A DNA stretch of 64,000 nucleotides from Phyllobacterium myrsinacearum (GCF_002980555.1 NZ_PVBT01000004.1:248001-312000), one strand, 5' to 3'; shown: positions 1 to 9,410, counted from the stretch's first letter. Numbers and translations are program-made. The notes: generated by a model not told the origin, from the sequence alone.

Positions 1-1
1 G

Positions 2-1294
2 AAGTTCCACAACGGTGCGGGTTTTACCGCCGATGACGTCTTGGCCTCGCTCACCCGCGTCAGCGACAAGACCTCGCCCCTGCGTGGAAATCTGCCCGCC
101 TACAAATCGGCAAAAAAGGTTGATGACTATACTATCGACATCGAGCTGACGGGGCCGTACCCGCTTCTGCTCAATGACTTGACCAATATTCACATCTTCA
201 ATGCGGCTTGGCTCGCCGACAACAATTCGCTGAAGCCGACCGATGTCGGCGCAAAGCTTGAGGGCTATGCGACCTATCATGCCAATGGCACCGGCCCTTT
301 CGTCATTGAAAGCCGGGTCCCGGACAGCAAGACGGTTCTCGTCAAGAATCCGAATTGGTGGGACAAGTCTGAAACCAATGTCGACCGTATTGAATTCACG
401 CCGATAACATCGGCAGCCACTCGTGTTGCGGCTCTCCTGTCAGGCGAGATCAACTTCACCGATAACGCGCCCTCCCAGGACCTGCCCCGCCTCTCGGCCC
501 AGCCTGAACTCAAGGTCATGGAGCGGACCGATCTGCGGACGGTCATGATGGGGTTCAATCGCAAGCCGAAGCTCACCAACGGTGATGATAACAAGTTCAA
601 CGATCTGCGTGTGCGGCAGGCATTCGCCCATGCGCTCGACCCGCAATTGATCCAGAAACGCATCATGCGCGGTAAATCGCGCACGGCGGGTGCAATCATC
701 GCACCGGAAATTCCGGGTTATACCGAGGCGCTCGACAAGCCGGTGTCCTACGATCCGGAACTGTCCAAGAAACTGTTGGCAGAGGCTGGAGCAAAAGATT
801 TCGCTTTCACGCTCGTGTGCACGACCGACGCTTATGTCAACGAAGAAGAGCTCTGCCAGGGCATGGTCAACATGCTGAGCCGTGCCGGCTTCAAACCGCA
901 GCTCGATATTGCACCGGTGGCTGCTCAAACGCCAAAACGCACCAATGGCAAGGCTGATGTCTATCTCATCGGTTGGGCGAACGAGCCGATGCTCGACAGC
1001 TATTCCATCCTGCTTCAGATGATTCAGACGAAGACGGACAATGCCGGTGTCTTCAACTGGGGAGGCTGGAGCTATCCTGAAATCGACAAGCTGGTCATAC
1101 AGGCCTCGACGGAGATGGACAGGAGCAAGCGGCTGGCGCTGCAGACCAAGGCCCTGCAGATGGTCAAGGATGAGATCATCATGCTTCCCTTGCATCAGCA
1201 GCCTATGGCCTGGGTGATGACGGGCAAGATCGACCATATCGTTCAACTGCCCGACAACAAGCCCCGTCACTGGTTGACGCATTTTGCCAAGTAG
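2..1294 (+). CDS. Peptide-type ABC transporter substrate-binding protein (partial, 5' end outside window)
   Basis: Periplasmic solute receptor of the family 5 (DppA/OppA) class. The reading frame is open from base 2, with no start or signal peptide in the window, so the N-terminal part is missing. The visible piece begins KFHNGAGFTADDV, the family 5 motif of a hot spot near residue 90-110 of these proteins, and ends with the usual C-terminal helix region (LPLHQQPMAWVM). It is the first gene of an operon continuing with two permeases, two amidohydrolases and two ATPases. Substrate cannot be read from sequence; the neighbouring amidohydrolases suggest a small nitrogenous compound rather than a peptide. 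Confidence 0.92.
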   Translation, partial: KFHNGAGFTADDVLASLTRVSDKTSPLRGNLPAYKSAKKVDDYTIDIELTGPYPLLLNDLTNIHIFNAAWLADNNSLKPTDVGAKLEGYATYHANGTGPFVIESRVPDSKTVLVKNPNWWDKSETNVDRIEFTPITSAATRVAALLSGEINFTDNAPSQDLPRLSAQPELKVMERTDLRTVMMGFNRKPKLTNGDDNKFNDLRVRQAFAHALDPQLIQKRIMRGKSRTAGAIIAPEIPGYTEALDKPVSYDPELSKKLLAEAGAKDFAFTLVCTTDAYVNEEELCQGMVNMLSRAGFKPQLDIAPVAAQTPKRTNGKADVYLIGWANEPMLDSYSILLQMIQTKTDNAGVFNWGGWSYPEIDKLVIQASTEMDRSKRLALQTKALQMVKDEIIMLPLHQQPMAWVMTGKIDHIVQLPDNKPRHWLTHFAK

Positions 1295-1349
1295 AAGTGG
1301 CGGTTTGCCGCGACGGGTTCAAGGCAGACAGAATTAAGGGAGGCGACAG

Positions 1350-2318
1350 ATGCTGGTTTTTATTGTGAGGCGCTTGGCAAACGCAATCCTGGTGATGCTC
1401 GCAGTAGCCATGCTCGCCTTCCTGATTTTCCGGCTTGCCGGCGATCCGGTTGAGCTTATGGCGAATGAACAGATGACGCAGGCGGATCGCGACAATCTGC
1501 GCGAACGCCTGGGTCTCAACGATAGCCTGCCCACCCAGTACATCCGCTTTGTTGTCCACGCGGCTGAGGGCAATTTCGGTATCTCCTATCGCAATGGCCA
1601 GGATGTGCTGACGCTCATCGCCGACCGGTTTCCCGCAACCCTGGAACTGGTGCTGGTGGCAACGCTCATTTCACTGGTGTTCGGCATTCCTCTGGGCGTT
1701 CTGACGGCAATCAAGCGCGGCAAGTGGTATACGGAGGGCCTCCAGTTCCTCTCCATTGTCGGCGTGTCCTTGCCCAGTTTCGTCGTCGGTATTCTGCTGA
1801 TCCTGGTGTTCTCGGTCAGCATGGGGTGGCTGCCGGCATTCGGACGAGGCGACGTTGTCAAACTTGGCTGGTGGTCGACCGGGTTGCTGACATCGTCGGG
1901 ACGGGCTGCTCTCATTCTTCCGTCAATCGCGCTGTCGCTTTACCAGATCACCCTGATCATGCGGCTGGTGCGGGCCGAGATGCTGGAAGTGCTCCGGTCC
2001 GACTACATTAAATTCGCCCGGGCGAGGGGTATTCCCCGCTGGCGCATCTATTTCCGCCATGCGCTGAGAAACTGCCTCATGCCTGTTGTCACCATGACCG
2101 CGATGAACGTCGGCTCACTGATCGCCTTCGCGCTTATCACGGAAACCGTCTTCCAGTGGCCGGGCATGGGCATGCTGTTCATCCAGGCGGTGACATTCAT
2201 CGATATCCCCGTGATGGCGGCATATCTGTGCATCATCTCCTTCATTTTCGTTGTTCTGAACATGCTCGTGGATATCGCCTATGCGGTCATCGATCCGCGT
2301 CTGCGCAGCACACGCTAG
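1350..2318 (+). CDS. Peptide-type ABC transporter permease, DppB-like
   Basis: Inner-membrane permease of 322 residues, the normal length for DppB/OppB. It has an N-terminal membrane helix (FIVRRLANAILVMLAVAMLA), a large periplasmic loop, and further helices. The EAA-type loop near residue 225 (DYIKFARARGIPRWRIYFRHAL) contacts the ATPase. A good ribosome-binding site, GGGAGG, lies 6 bases before the ATG. It pairs with the DppC-like permease that follows 23 bases later to form the translocation pore for the receptor encoded at the window start. Confidence 0.93.
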   Translation: MLVFIVRRLANAILVMLAVAMLAFLIFRLAGDPVELMANEQMTQADRDNLRERLGLNDSLPTQYIRFVVHAAEGNFGISYRNGQDVLTLIADRFPATLELVLVATLISLVFGIPLGVLTAIKRGKWYTEGLQFLSIVGVSLPSFVVGILLILVFSVSMGWLPAFGRGDVVKLGWWSTGLLTSSGRAALILPSIALSLYQITLIMRLVRAEMLEVLRSDYIKFARARGIPRWRIYFRHALRNCLMPVVTMTAMNVGSLIAFALITETVFQWPGMGMLFIQAVTFIDIPVMAAYLCIISFIFVVLNMLVDIAYAVIDPRLRSTR

Positions 2319-2341
2319 CCCCGAAGTTAGGGACCTGTCCG

Positions 2342-3301
2342 ATGACAACAGATGTATCGAAGACACCGAAAGTACCAAGGCCAGCGCGAGCGCCGCTTCT
2401 CAGGCGTATACGCAACAGCGACCTCTGGTGGTCGTTCACCCACAGCAAGGTGGCAATCGCGGGCGCCGTCATTCTGGCAATCCTGATCCTCACGGCAGTG
2501 TTTGCGCCGTTGATCGCGGCGCAAAACCCCTATGACGGGGCACAGCTGGACATGTGGAAGGCGGAGCTGCCGCCGATCTGGGAGCAGGGCAGTGAATGGC
2601 CCTATTTGCTCGGAACCGACACGCAGGGCCGCGATATGCTCTCGGCTATTCTTTACGGGACACGTATTTCCATTTTCATCGGCATAGCGTCGGTCGCCCT
2701 GTCCCTGCTGATCGGCATGAGCGCCGGTCTGGTGGCTGGCTATTTCGGCGGCTTTGTCGATAATCTTCTGATGCGTATCGGCGATGTCACCCTGTCGATC
2801 CCCACCATTCTCGTGGCCATCCTGGTTTCGACGGTCGTTCGGCAAATGCTTCCCGCAGAGCTCCGGGAAATGGGTGCGTCGGCCGTGCTGGTGTTTGCAA
2901 TCGCGCTATCCGCATGGGTTCAGTATGCGCGCACGGTCCGTGCCCAGACGATCGTGGAGTGCGGCAAGGACTATGTGCACGCAGCCAGACTCATCAGAGT
3001 GCCGGCCCGCCGGATCATGGCCAACCACATCCTGCCCAACACGCTCACACCGGTCCTGGTGGCGGCGACATTGAACTTCGGCATGGCCATTCTGACGGAG
3101 GCAACGCTGTCTTTCCTCGGCATAGGCATGCCACCCAGCCAGCCGTCTCTCGGAACCTTGATCCGCATCGGCAACCAGTTCCTGTTTTCCGGCTCGTGGT
3201 GGATCGTGCTGTTTCCCGTGCTCCAGCTTTGCCTTCTCGTTGTTGCGGTGAACCTGCTCGGCGACTGGCTGCGCGACGCCCTAAACCCGAAATTGAGGTA
3301 G
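2342..3301 (+). CDS. Peptide-type ABC transporter permease, DppC-like
   Basis: Second pore subunit, 319 residues, with the DppC-type N-terminal cytoplasmic stretch, first helix near residue 40 (VAIAGAVILAILILTAVFAP), the family signature LGTDTQGRDMLSAILYGTR and an EAA loop containing GKDYVHAARLI. The frame stays open upstream to 2156 inside the preceding gene, but the start was set at 2342 because the DppC N-terminus (MTTDVSKTPK) begins there and the upstream part reads as an out-of-frame shadow of the DppB gene. Confidence 0.93.
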   Translation: MTTDVSKTPKVPRPARAPLLRRIRNSDLWWSFTHSKVAIAGAVILAILILTAVFAPLIAAQNPYDGAQLDMWKAELPPIWEQGSEWPYLLGTDTQGRDMLSAILYGTRISIFIGIASVALSLLIGMSAGLVAGYFGGFVDNLLMRIGDVTLSIPTILVAILVSTVVRQMLPAELREMGASAVLVFAIALSAWVQYARTVRAQTIVECGKDYVHAARLIRVPARRIMANHILPNTLTPVLVAATLNFGMAILTEATLSFLGIGMPPSQPSLGTLIRIGNQFLFSGSWWIVLFPVLQLCLLVVAVNLLGDWLRDALNPKLR

Positions 3302-3308
3302 ACGACAC

Positions 3309-4502
3309 ATGACCAATCTATTGCTGCGTAACGTACGGCCCATGGCTGGCGACAGCTGTGATATCCTGATCAAGGATGGGAAGATTGCTGCTTTCGGTCA
3401 ATTTGCGCCGGAGCCTGGCATGCCGGTCGAGGACGGAGGCAATTCCATTGTCATTCCGGGTCTCATTGACGCCCACACCCATCTCGACAAGACGACATGG
3501 GGCATGCCGTGGCACGAGAACAACCGGGCGGCGGTGCTGCGCGAGCGCATTGATTTTGAGCGCGAGAACCGCAGTGCGATCGGCATTGATCCGCACCGGC
3601 AGTCCATGCGCCATGCGATCGGGCTGGCGGCGCATGGTGCAACCCATATCCGCAGCCACGTCGACATTGATCCGACCCATGGCCTATCCATCGTGGAAGG
3701 CGTTTGGGAAACCCGCGAGAAACTGCGGGGTATCATCGATATCGAAATCGTTGCCTTTCCCCAGTCCGGTGTCATGGTCATGCCCGGCACTGCCGAACTG
3801 CTGGACGAGGCTCTGCGGCAAGGCTGTGAGGTGCTGGGAGGCATTGACCCCTGCGGTATAGATCGCGACCCGAAGGGCCAGCTCGACACGATATTTGCGC
3901 TTGCCGTCAAACATCAACGGCCGATCGATATCCATCTGCACGAGGTCGGGGATCTCGGTGCATTCACCATGGAACTCATTTTCGAACGCATCCGCGCAAA
4001 CGGCATGCAGGGCAAAGTTGCCATTAGCCACGCGTTCGCGCTCGGGATGAACGACTATCTGCGCGTCGGAAAGCTGATGGATGAACTCGCGGCGCTCGAC
4101 GTGGCGATCCTCACCACCGGCGCGCCATCTGCCACCGTTCCCTCGGTCATGCGGCTGAAGGAAGCCGGCATACGCGTCGGCGGCGGCTGCGATGGTATCC
4201 GCGATACGTGGGGGCCGTGGGGTCAGCCCGACATGCTCGACAGGGCCAAGATTATCGGCATGAAGAACGGGCTGCGCAAAGATCGTGAACTTGAGCATGT
4301 TCTGCATATCGTCTCGCAGGGCGGTGCTGATGTGATGCGGATCGAGGGCTATGGTCTGCAGATCGGGTGTGCGGCCGACCTGACTCTTCTGACGGGTGAA
4401 ACCCTGGCGCATGCTGTTGTCGACATTGCCCCGCGTCCGCTGGTCATCAAGGGCGGACGTGTCACGGCACGGCAAGGCCAAGCCATTGTGGACATGCCAT
4501 GA
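3309..4502 (+). CDS. Cytosine deaminase-like amidohydrolase
   Basis: Metal-dependent hydrolase of the amidohydrolase superfamily, closest in motifs to cytosine deaminase (CodA). Visible metal-site motifs are HTHLDKT near residue 57, IHLHEVGD near 203, SHAFALG near 238 and GGCDGIRDTWGPW near 296, in the order and spacing of CodA. 397 residues, normal length. Likely deaminates or ring-opens a cyclic amidine or amide in the cytoplasm. The gene sits between the permease and ATPase genes of the ABC operon, so its substrate is probably what the transporter brings in. The stop overlaps the start of the next amidohydrolase by four bases. Confidence 0.87.
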   Translation: MTNLLLRNVRPMAGDSCDILIKDGKIAAFGQFAPEPGMPVEDGGNSIVIPGLIDAHTHLDKTTWGMPWHENNRAAVLRERIDFERENRSAIGIDPHRQSMRHAIGLAAHGATHIRSHVDIDPTHGLSIVEGVWETREKLRGIIDIEIVAFPQSGVMVMPGTAELLDEALRQGCEVLGGIDPCGIDRDPKGQLDTIFALAVKHQRPIDIHLHEVGDLGAFTMELIFERIRANGMQGKVAISHAFALGMNDYLRVGKLMDELAALDVAILTTGAPSATVPSVMRLKEAGIRVGGGCDGIRDTWGPWGQPDMLDRAKIIGMKNGLRKDRELEHVLHIVSQGGADVMRIEGYGLQIGCAADLTLLTGETLAHAVVDIAPRPLVIKGGRVTARQGQAIVDMP

Positions 4503-5995
4503 CAAGAGCCGGATTTGAGACACTGACGCTTGGCCGCAGACCCGAGGGGCGCACGCTGCTGACTGCCGATTGGGTGCTCGGCCATCGTGACGGAACCCAT
4601 CGCCTTATCCACAAGGGAGAAGTTGTGTTCGAGAACGGCGAAATTCTGTTCGCCGGACACGGCTTTCCGGGTGAGGTGGCACGCCGTATCGATTTCGGGA
4701 CGTCGTTGATCAGTCCAGGGTTCATCGACCTCGATGCACTCTCCGATCTCGACACGACGATCCTCGGCATCGACAACCATCCCGGTTGGGCCAAAGGGCG
4801 GGTCTGGCCTCGCAGCTATGTCGATGCCGGTCCCTATGAGATGTATACGCCCGAAGAGCTGGCCTTCCAGAAGCGGTTTGCCTTCGGTCAGCTTCTACTG
4901 AACGGCATAACCACCGCCGCGCCCATCGCATCGCTGTTCTATCGCGAATGGGGTGAGACCGTAGCCGAATTCGACGCGGCTGCAGATGCGGCGGGAGAAC
5001 TCGGCCTGCGGGTCTATCTCAGTCCTGCCTACCGGTCAGGCGGCATGGTTCTTGAAAGTCCGGGCCAGATACGACCGGTGTTCGATGAGGAACGCGGTTT
5101 GCGCGGCCTGGAAGATGCCGCGCGCTTCATCGAACGGCAAAGCGGGCGTCATGACGATCTCGTGCGGGGTATGCTTGTTCCGGACCGTGTTGAGACCTGC
5201 ACAACCGGATTGCTGCAACGCACTGATGCGGTCGCACGCGAACTCGGTTGCAAGATCCGCCTGCACATGGCGCAAGGCATCATGGAAGTCGAGACGGTCC
5301 GCGCATTGCATGGATCGACTGCACCGGTCTGGCTCGCAAAATCGGGACTGTTGAGCGAGCGGCTGATTGCGCCGCACGCAACCAATGCAACGGATGAAGA
5401 TCTGCGTCTTTATGCGGCCAATGGCGTGTCGATCGTGCATTGCCCGCTTGTGTCTGCCCGCGGCGGCAACACGCTGAATTCTTTTTCCGCATGCCGCAAC
5501 CGCGGCATCAACATTGCGATGGGTACCGACACGGCACCGGCTGACATGTTGATGAATCTGCTCGTCGGACTGATTACATCCCGTATCAATGACGGGGTGC
5601 CGGACCGGGTGCGCAGCGCGGATCTTTTCGATGCGGCGACGCTTGGCGGTGCACGGGCGCTCGGCAGAACTGACCTTGGCCATCTTTCACCGGGCGCGCG
5701 TGCGGATATTGCGGTGTTCGGCCTTGACGATGCGATCATGGCGCCATCGATCGATCCGATCACAACGCTTGTTGCCGGCGGATCGGGCAAGGTAACGCGG
5801 GCGGCCTTTGTCGACGGGCGTCCTTCCATGCTGTTCGGTGAGGTGGCCGGCATCGATATGGCGTCTGCCCGGGAACGGATACAGAAACAGTTTGACGGGT
5901 TGATTGCCAAATATCCCGAGCGAAGCTGGGCACATCCGCCGGTCGCCGAAATATTCCCTCCAAGTTATCCAATAGAGAGCAGCGCACATGGGTGA
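4499..5995 (+). CDS. Amidohydrolase of the chlorohydrolase/deaminase (ATZ/TRZ) type with altered metal motif
   Basis: 498-residue amidohydrolase resembling the triazine hydrolase/guanine deaminase branch. Later motifs are intact: LHMAQG near residue 257 (metal His), APHATNATDEDL near 287 (His) and GTDTAPADM near 342 (Asp). The first metal motif, normally HxH after the PGF(I/V) strand, reads SPGFIDLDALSDLD, so both histidines are replaced. Activity with a changed metal site, or a non-catalytic partner role for the CodA-like neighbour, are both possible. Start ATG overlaps the previous stop (ATGA), implying translational coupling. Confidence 0.8.
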   Translation: MTRAGFETLTLGRRPEGRTLLTADWVLGHRDGTHRLIHKGEVVFENGEILFAGHGFPGEVARRIDFGTSLISPGFIDLDALSDLDTTILGIDNHPGWAKGRVWPRSYVDAGPYEMYTPEELAFQKRFAFGQLLLNGITTAAPIASLFYREWGETVAEFDAAADAAGELGLRVYLSPAYRSGGMVLESPGQIRPVFDEERGLRGLEDAARFIERQSGRHDDLVRGMLVPDRVETCTTGLLQRTDAVARELGCKIRLHMAQGIMEVETVRALHGSTAPVWLAKSGLLSERLIAPHATNATDEDLRLYAANGVSIVHCPLVSARGGNTLNSFSACRNRGINIAMGTDTAPADMLMNLLVGLITSRINDGVPDRVRSADLFDAATLGGARALGRTDLGHLSPGARADIAVFGLDDAIMAPSIDPITTLVAGGSGKVTRAAFVDGRPSMLFGEVAGIDMASARERIQKQFDGLIAKYPERSWAHPPVAEIFPPSYPIESSAHG

Positions 5996-6974
5996 AACAA
6001 TGGATCAGCCCATCCTTGAGGTTCGCAATCTCACGGTGGAATTTCCCGGCCGCCACGGGACGGTGGCCGCGCTTTCGGATGTGAGCCTCGACATCCGGGC
6101 GGGTGAGATTCTCGGTGTGGTCGGTGAATCCGGCGCCGGCAAGTCGATGACCGGCCTGGCCATCCAGGGACTGCTTGAGCGCCCCGGCCATATCAGCGGC
6201 GGCGAAATCTGGCTGGAAAAACGCCGGATCGACACGCTTGATGACTATGAAATGGAAAAAATCCGCGGCCGCAAAATCGGCGCGATCTTCCAGGATCCGC
6301 TGACCTCGCTCAATCCGCTGTTCACTGTCGGAGCCCAGCTGGGTGAGACGATCCGCCAGCATCTCAACATGAGCAAATCGCAGGCGAAGGCTCGGGCGAT
6401 CGAATTGCTTGGAGAGGTCGGCATTCCTTCCCCGGACGAACGGGTCAACCACTACCCGCATCAGTTTTCCGGTGGAATGCGGCAGAGAGTGGTCATCGCC
6501 CTGGCACTTGCGGCGGCGCCCAAGCTGGTGATCGCCGACGAACCGACCACGGCGCTGGACGTGTCCATTCAGGCGCAGATCATTTCGCTGCTGCGCAGGC
6601 TATGCAAGGAGAAGCGCACGGCCGTCATGCTGGTCACCCATGACATGGGTGTCATTGCAGAAGCAGCCGACAGGGTGGCGGTCATGTATGCCGGCCGGCT
6701 GATCGAGGTTGGCCCGGTCAACCAGGTGCTGCACGCGTCATCACATCCCTACACCCGTGGTCTCATGGCTTCCATTCCGGCACTTGCTGCCCGCGTGGAG
6801 CGCCTCAACCAGATCGACGGATCCATGCCCCGGCTCGACGCGATTCCAGATGGGTGCGCCTTCAATCCGCGCTGCAAATCGGTCGGGCCGCGCTGTATTC
6901 GAGAGCAACCTGAACTCATGCCGGCGGGCGATGGCGCAAGCGCCTGCTGGCTCAACGCGGGAGGAACCGCATGA
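5988..6974 (+). CDS. Peptide-type ABC transporter ATPase, DppD-like
   Basis: Nucleotide-binding subunit, 328 residues. Walker A GESGAGKS near residue 47, Q-loop FQDPLTSLNP, signature FSGGMRQR, Walker [13 protein letters not shown], and H-loop VTHD are all present, followed by the oligopeptide/dipeptide C-terminal extension with a Cys cluster (CAFNPRC..GPRC), probably an iron-sulfur site as in DppD. The first ATG at 5988 overlaps the end of the amidohydrolase gene; an in-frame ATG at 6000 (MDQPILEV) is an equally possible start. Confidence 0.93.
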   Translation: MGETMDQPILEVRNLTVEFPGRHGTVAALSDVSLDIRAGEILGVVGESGAGKSMTGLAIQGLLERPGHISGGEIWLEKRRIDTLDDYEMEKIRGRKIGAIFQDPLTSLNPLFTVGAQLGETIRQHLNMSKSQAKARAIELLGEVGIPSPDERVNHYPHQFSGGMRQRVVIALALAAAPKLVIADEPTTALDVSIQAQIISLLRRLCKEKRTAVMLVTHDMGVIAEAADRVAVMYAGRLIEVGPVNQVLHASSHPYTRGLMASIPALAARVERLNQIDGSMPRLDAIPDGCAFNPRCKSVGPRCIREQPELMPAGDGASACWLNAGGTA

Positions 6975-7966
6975 CCGGGACCGGACAAAAAAAGCCGGCT
7001 TTTACCGCCGAACGCCTTGTCAAGACATTCGATGTCTCGGCACCGTGGCTGAGCCGGGTTATCGAGCGCAAACCGCGGCAGCTTCTGCAGGCCGTCAATG
7101 ATATCAGCTTTACCGTACCCGCCGGTGGATGCCTTAGCATCGTCGGAGAAAGCGGCTGCGGCAAATCAACGGTTGCACGCCTTGTAACCGGGCTGCACAG
7201 GCCAAGCGGTGGCGAACTTCGCTTTGCGCCGGGGCGCAACGGGGCACCGCTTTCGGTACAGATGATCTTTCAGGACCCCTATGCCTCGCTCAATCCCCGC
7301 TGGCGTGTGAAGAACATCGTTGCCGAGCCGTTGCGCGAGATGAAACTGCTCAAAACCTCGGTTGAAATTACCGAACGCGTTGAGGAACTGCTCGAAACCG
7401 TCGGGTTGTCGGCTTCGGATGGCGAAAAATATCCGCATGAGTTTTCGGGCGGCCAGCGCCAGCGCATTTCAATCGCCCGGGCACTCGCCAGCGAGCCGGA
7501 ATTCCTCGTGTGCGACGAGCCGACATCTGCGCTCGATGTGTCGGTGCAGGCGCAGGTTCTCAATCTCATGCGCAAACTGCAGGACGAACTCGGCCTTACC
7601 TATCTCTTCATCAGCCATGACATGAGCGTTGTCAGGCACATGTCGGACCGCATTGCGGTCATGTATCTCGGGCGTATCGTCGAAGAAGGGGATACGGAAG
7701 AGCTGTTTGCCAATCCACGGCATCCCTATACGCGGCTTCTGCTGCAGACGATCCCCAACGTGCAGCAGCCGAACAGGGACCGGGTCGTTGGCGGGGGTGA
7801 GGTGCCGAGCCCGCTCAAACCGCCATCCGGTTGTACTTTCCATCCGCGCTGCCCGGTTGCAATCGGGCGTTGCTCGGCCGAGGTGCCCGAGGTCCGCACC
7901 CTTTCGGGCGGCACGCGCGTGGCATGCCACCTGGTTGAAGAGCAGGTTGCACATGCAGCACGGTGA
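6971..7966 (+). CDS. Peptide-type ABC transporter ATPase, DppF-like
   Basis: Second nucleotide-binding subunit, 331 residues. Walker A GESGCGKS near residue 59, Q-loop MIFQDPYASLNPRW, signature FSGGQRQR, Walker B LVCDEPTSALD, H-loop ISHD; C-terminal CTFHPRCPVAIGRC matches the DppF cysteine motif. Overlaps the preceding ATPase by four bases (ATGA). It closes the seven-gene operon and ends 11 bases from the convergent GntR gene, with no evident hairpin terminator between them. Confidence 0.93.
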   Translation: MTGTGQKKPAFTAERLVKTFDVSAPWLSRVIERKPRQLLQAVNDISFTVPAGGCLSIVGESGCGKSTVARLVTGLHRPSGGELRFAPGRNGAPLSVQMIFQDPYASLNPRWRVKNIVAEPLREMKLLKTSVEITERVEELLETVGLSASDGEKYPHEFSGGQRQRISIARALASEPEFLVCDEPTSALDVSVQAQVLNLMRKLQDELGLTYLFISHDMSVVRHMSDRIAVMYLGRIVEEGDTEELFANPRHPYTRLLLQTIPNVQQPNRDRVVGGGEVPSPLKPPSGCTFHPRCPVAIGRCSAEVPEVRTLSGGTRVACHLVEEQVAHAAR

Positions 7967-7977
7967 TGGTCAGCGGT

Positions 7978-8655
7978 TCAGGCGAGCGCCGAGCGCAGAT
8001 CGTGCGGAAGATCACGGATTTCGCTCAGATCGAGCTCGGACTCCACATGCTCAAGGTGGTGTTCCATGAGTCCTGTTGCTTTGGAAAGATCGCCGTTTGC
8101 GATTGCGTCGACGATTTCGGCATGTTCGTCCGGCCCGCAATTGAAGCGGTTGGTGTTGCGGTAGACCGCCGTGATGAGGGAACTTCTTGCGATCAGATCG
8201 CGCATCGTGGCGAAAAGGAAGTCCGAATTCGCGACCTCTGCAAGCAAGAGATGGAAGCCGCCTGACAGCTTGATGATATCGGTCGTGCTATCCTGCGCAT
8301 TGGCGGTTCGTTCCTTGGAAACATGGGTTCGCAGCCGCGTGACATTGACCTTGGAGATTGATTTGCAAAGCCGCTCGACAATGCAGCGTTCGACCGCACG
8401 GCGCACAAAAAAGACATCCCGGGCTTCGTCCACCGAAGGCTGGCAGACAAATGCGCCGCGGTTCGGGATGATCGTGACAAGTCCATCCCGTTCAAGTGCA
8501 GCCAGTGCCTGGCGGATGCGGGCGCGGCTGACGTCGAAGATCGCCGCCAGTTGCCCTTCCTTGAGTTGCACGCCGGGTCGAAGCCTGCGCTCGGCAATGG
8601 AAAGCCATACCCGTTCAACAATCTGCTGTGTTGAAGCCCCTGCTTGTTCAGTCAT
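7978..8655 (-). CDS. GntR-family transcriptional regulator (FadR/FCD subfamily)
   Basis: 225 residues: N-terminal winged helix (about 5-75; the recognition part reads FDVSRARIRQALAALERDGLV) and an all-helical FCD effector domain (about 85-215) with acidic and His residues of the metal-site type (DEHAEIV, MEHHLEH). It is convergent with the ABC operon and divergent from the flavin reductase/racemase pair. The intergenic region holds TTGTCT/AGACAA inverted repeats fitting the TNGTnnACNA boxes used by this subfamily, so it probably represses the divergent pair and itself. Control of the upstream transporter operon is inferred only. Confidence 0.9.
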   Translation of the reverse strand: MTEQAGASTQQIVERVWLSIAERRLRPGVQLKEGQLAAIFDVSRARIRQALAALERDGLVTIIPNRGAFVCQPSVDEARDVFFVRRAVERCIVERLCKSISKVNVTRLRTHVSKERTANAQDSTTDIIKLSGGFHLLLAEVANSDFLFATMRDLIARSSLITAVYRNTNRFNCGPDEHAEIVDAIANGDLSKATGLMEHHLEHVESELDLSEIRDLPHDLRSALA

Positions 8656-8713
8656 GTACCTGTCTCCCGATCGTGACAGACAATCGCGATCAAATGGAAA
8701 ATGTCAACTCGTT

Positions 8714-8736
8714 TTGTCTGCATGATTGTAGACAAT
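8714..8736. promoter_or_regulatory. GntR operator and divergent promoter region
   Basis: TTGTCT at 8714-8719 is repeated inverted as AGACAA at 8730-8735, and the right arm lies in a second palindrome ATTGT-AG-ACAAT at 8725-8736. A lone half-site AGACAAT occurs at 8678-8684. A -10-like TATACT at 8751-8756 follows, 25 bases before the flavin reductase ATG, so the palindrome would cover its -35 region. TGTnnACA cores suit FCD-type GntR proteins. Confidence 0.6.
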
Positions 8737-8780
8737 AATGCTATTAATTGTATACTATATGGCGAAACGGGAGAGTCGGA

Positions 8781-9410
8781 ATGCAGTTTGATTTTACAGC
8801 GCTTGAGCCGGAGAGCCGATATCGTCTGCTGACGAATTTTATCGGCCCGCGGCCAATCGCCCTGGTAACCACCCGGTCAAGCGCCGGTCACAGCAATGCG
8901 GCTCCCATGAGCTTCTTCAATGTGTTCTCGCATGATCCGCCGATTCTGATCCTTGGCGTACAGCCACGGCCGTCGGGGGAAGAGAAAGACACGATCGCCA
9001 ATATCCGCCGTACGGGTGAGTTTGCCGTCAATATGGTCGACATGAGCATGGCGCAGCAGATGCTTATTTGCGGGTTGGGTTTCGACAGTGAGGTGGACGA
9101 ACTGGAAATGGCCGGTCTGGAGGCAGCCGCATGCAATCAAATCGATGCCACCTATGCGGCCACGGCTCCCTGCGCCCTGGAATGCCGCGTCGAGCGCCTG
9201 ATCGAATTTCCGAAGCGGGTGCTTGTCCTTGGCGAAGTCGTCCACATGCACGTGCGCCGTGATTGCCTCGATGCGGAGGGGCGCTACGTCAATCCGGACG
9301 TTTATCAACCCATCGCCCGACTCCACGCCGATAACTACATCACCTCCGATCGACAGTTCGTTCTGGCGCCTCCGCCAATTGCCGATTTTATCAAATCCCG
9401 CCGCGACTGA
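8781..9410 (+). CDS. Flavin reductase-like domain protein
   Basis: 209-residue protein of the flavin reductase-like (DIM6/NTAB, FMN-binding split barrel) family. Evidence: GPRPIALVTTRS near residue 23 followed by NAAPMSFFNVFSHDPP and a central FAVNMVDM motif, the standard order for this fold. Members bind FMN and either reduce free flavin for a partner monooxygenase or act directly. Start set at 8781 after GGGAGAG; a longer frame from a TTG at 8748 overlaps the predicted -10. Followed 22 bases later by a racemase, probably in the same operon under the GntR regulator. Confidence 0.86.
   Translation: MQFDFTALEPESRYRLLTNFIGPRPIALVTTRSSAGHSNAAPMSFFNVFSHDPPILILGVQPRPSGEEKDTIANIRRTGEFAVNMVDMSMAQQMLICGLGFDSEVDELEMAGLEAAACNQIDATYAATAPCALECRVERLIEFPKRVLVLGEVVHMHVRRDCLDAEGRYVNPDVYQPIARLHADNYITSDRQFVLAPPPIADFIKSRRD

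Noticed and set aside
440-1282. 280-codon minus-strand frame
   Set aside because: Antisense to the clear family 5 receptor gene, low-complexity composition, no domain.
8748-8780. TTG start for the flavin reductase gene
   Set aside because: It would lie on the -10 element; ATG at 8781 has a better ribosome-binding site and family N-terminus.
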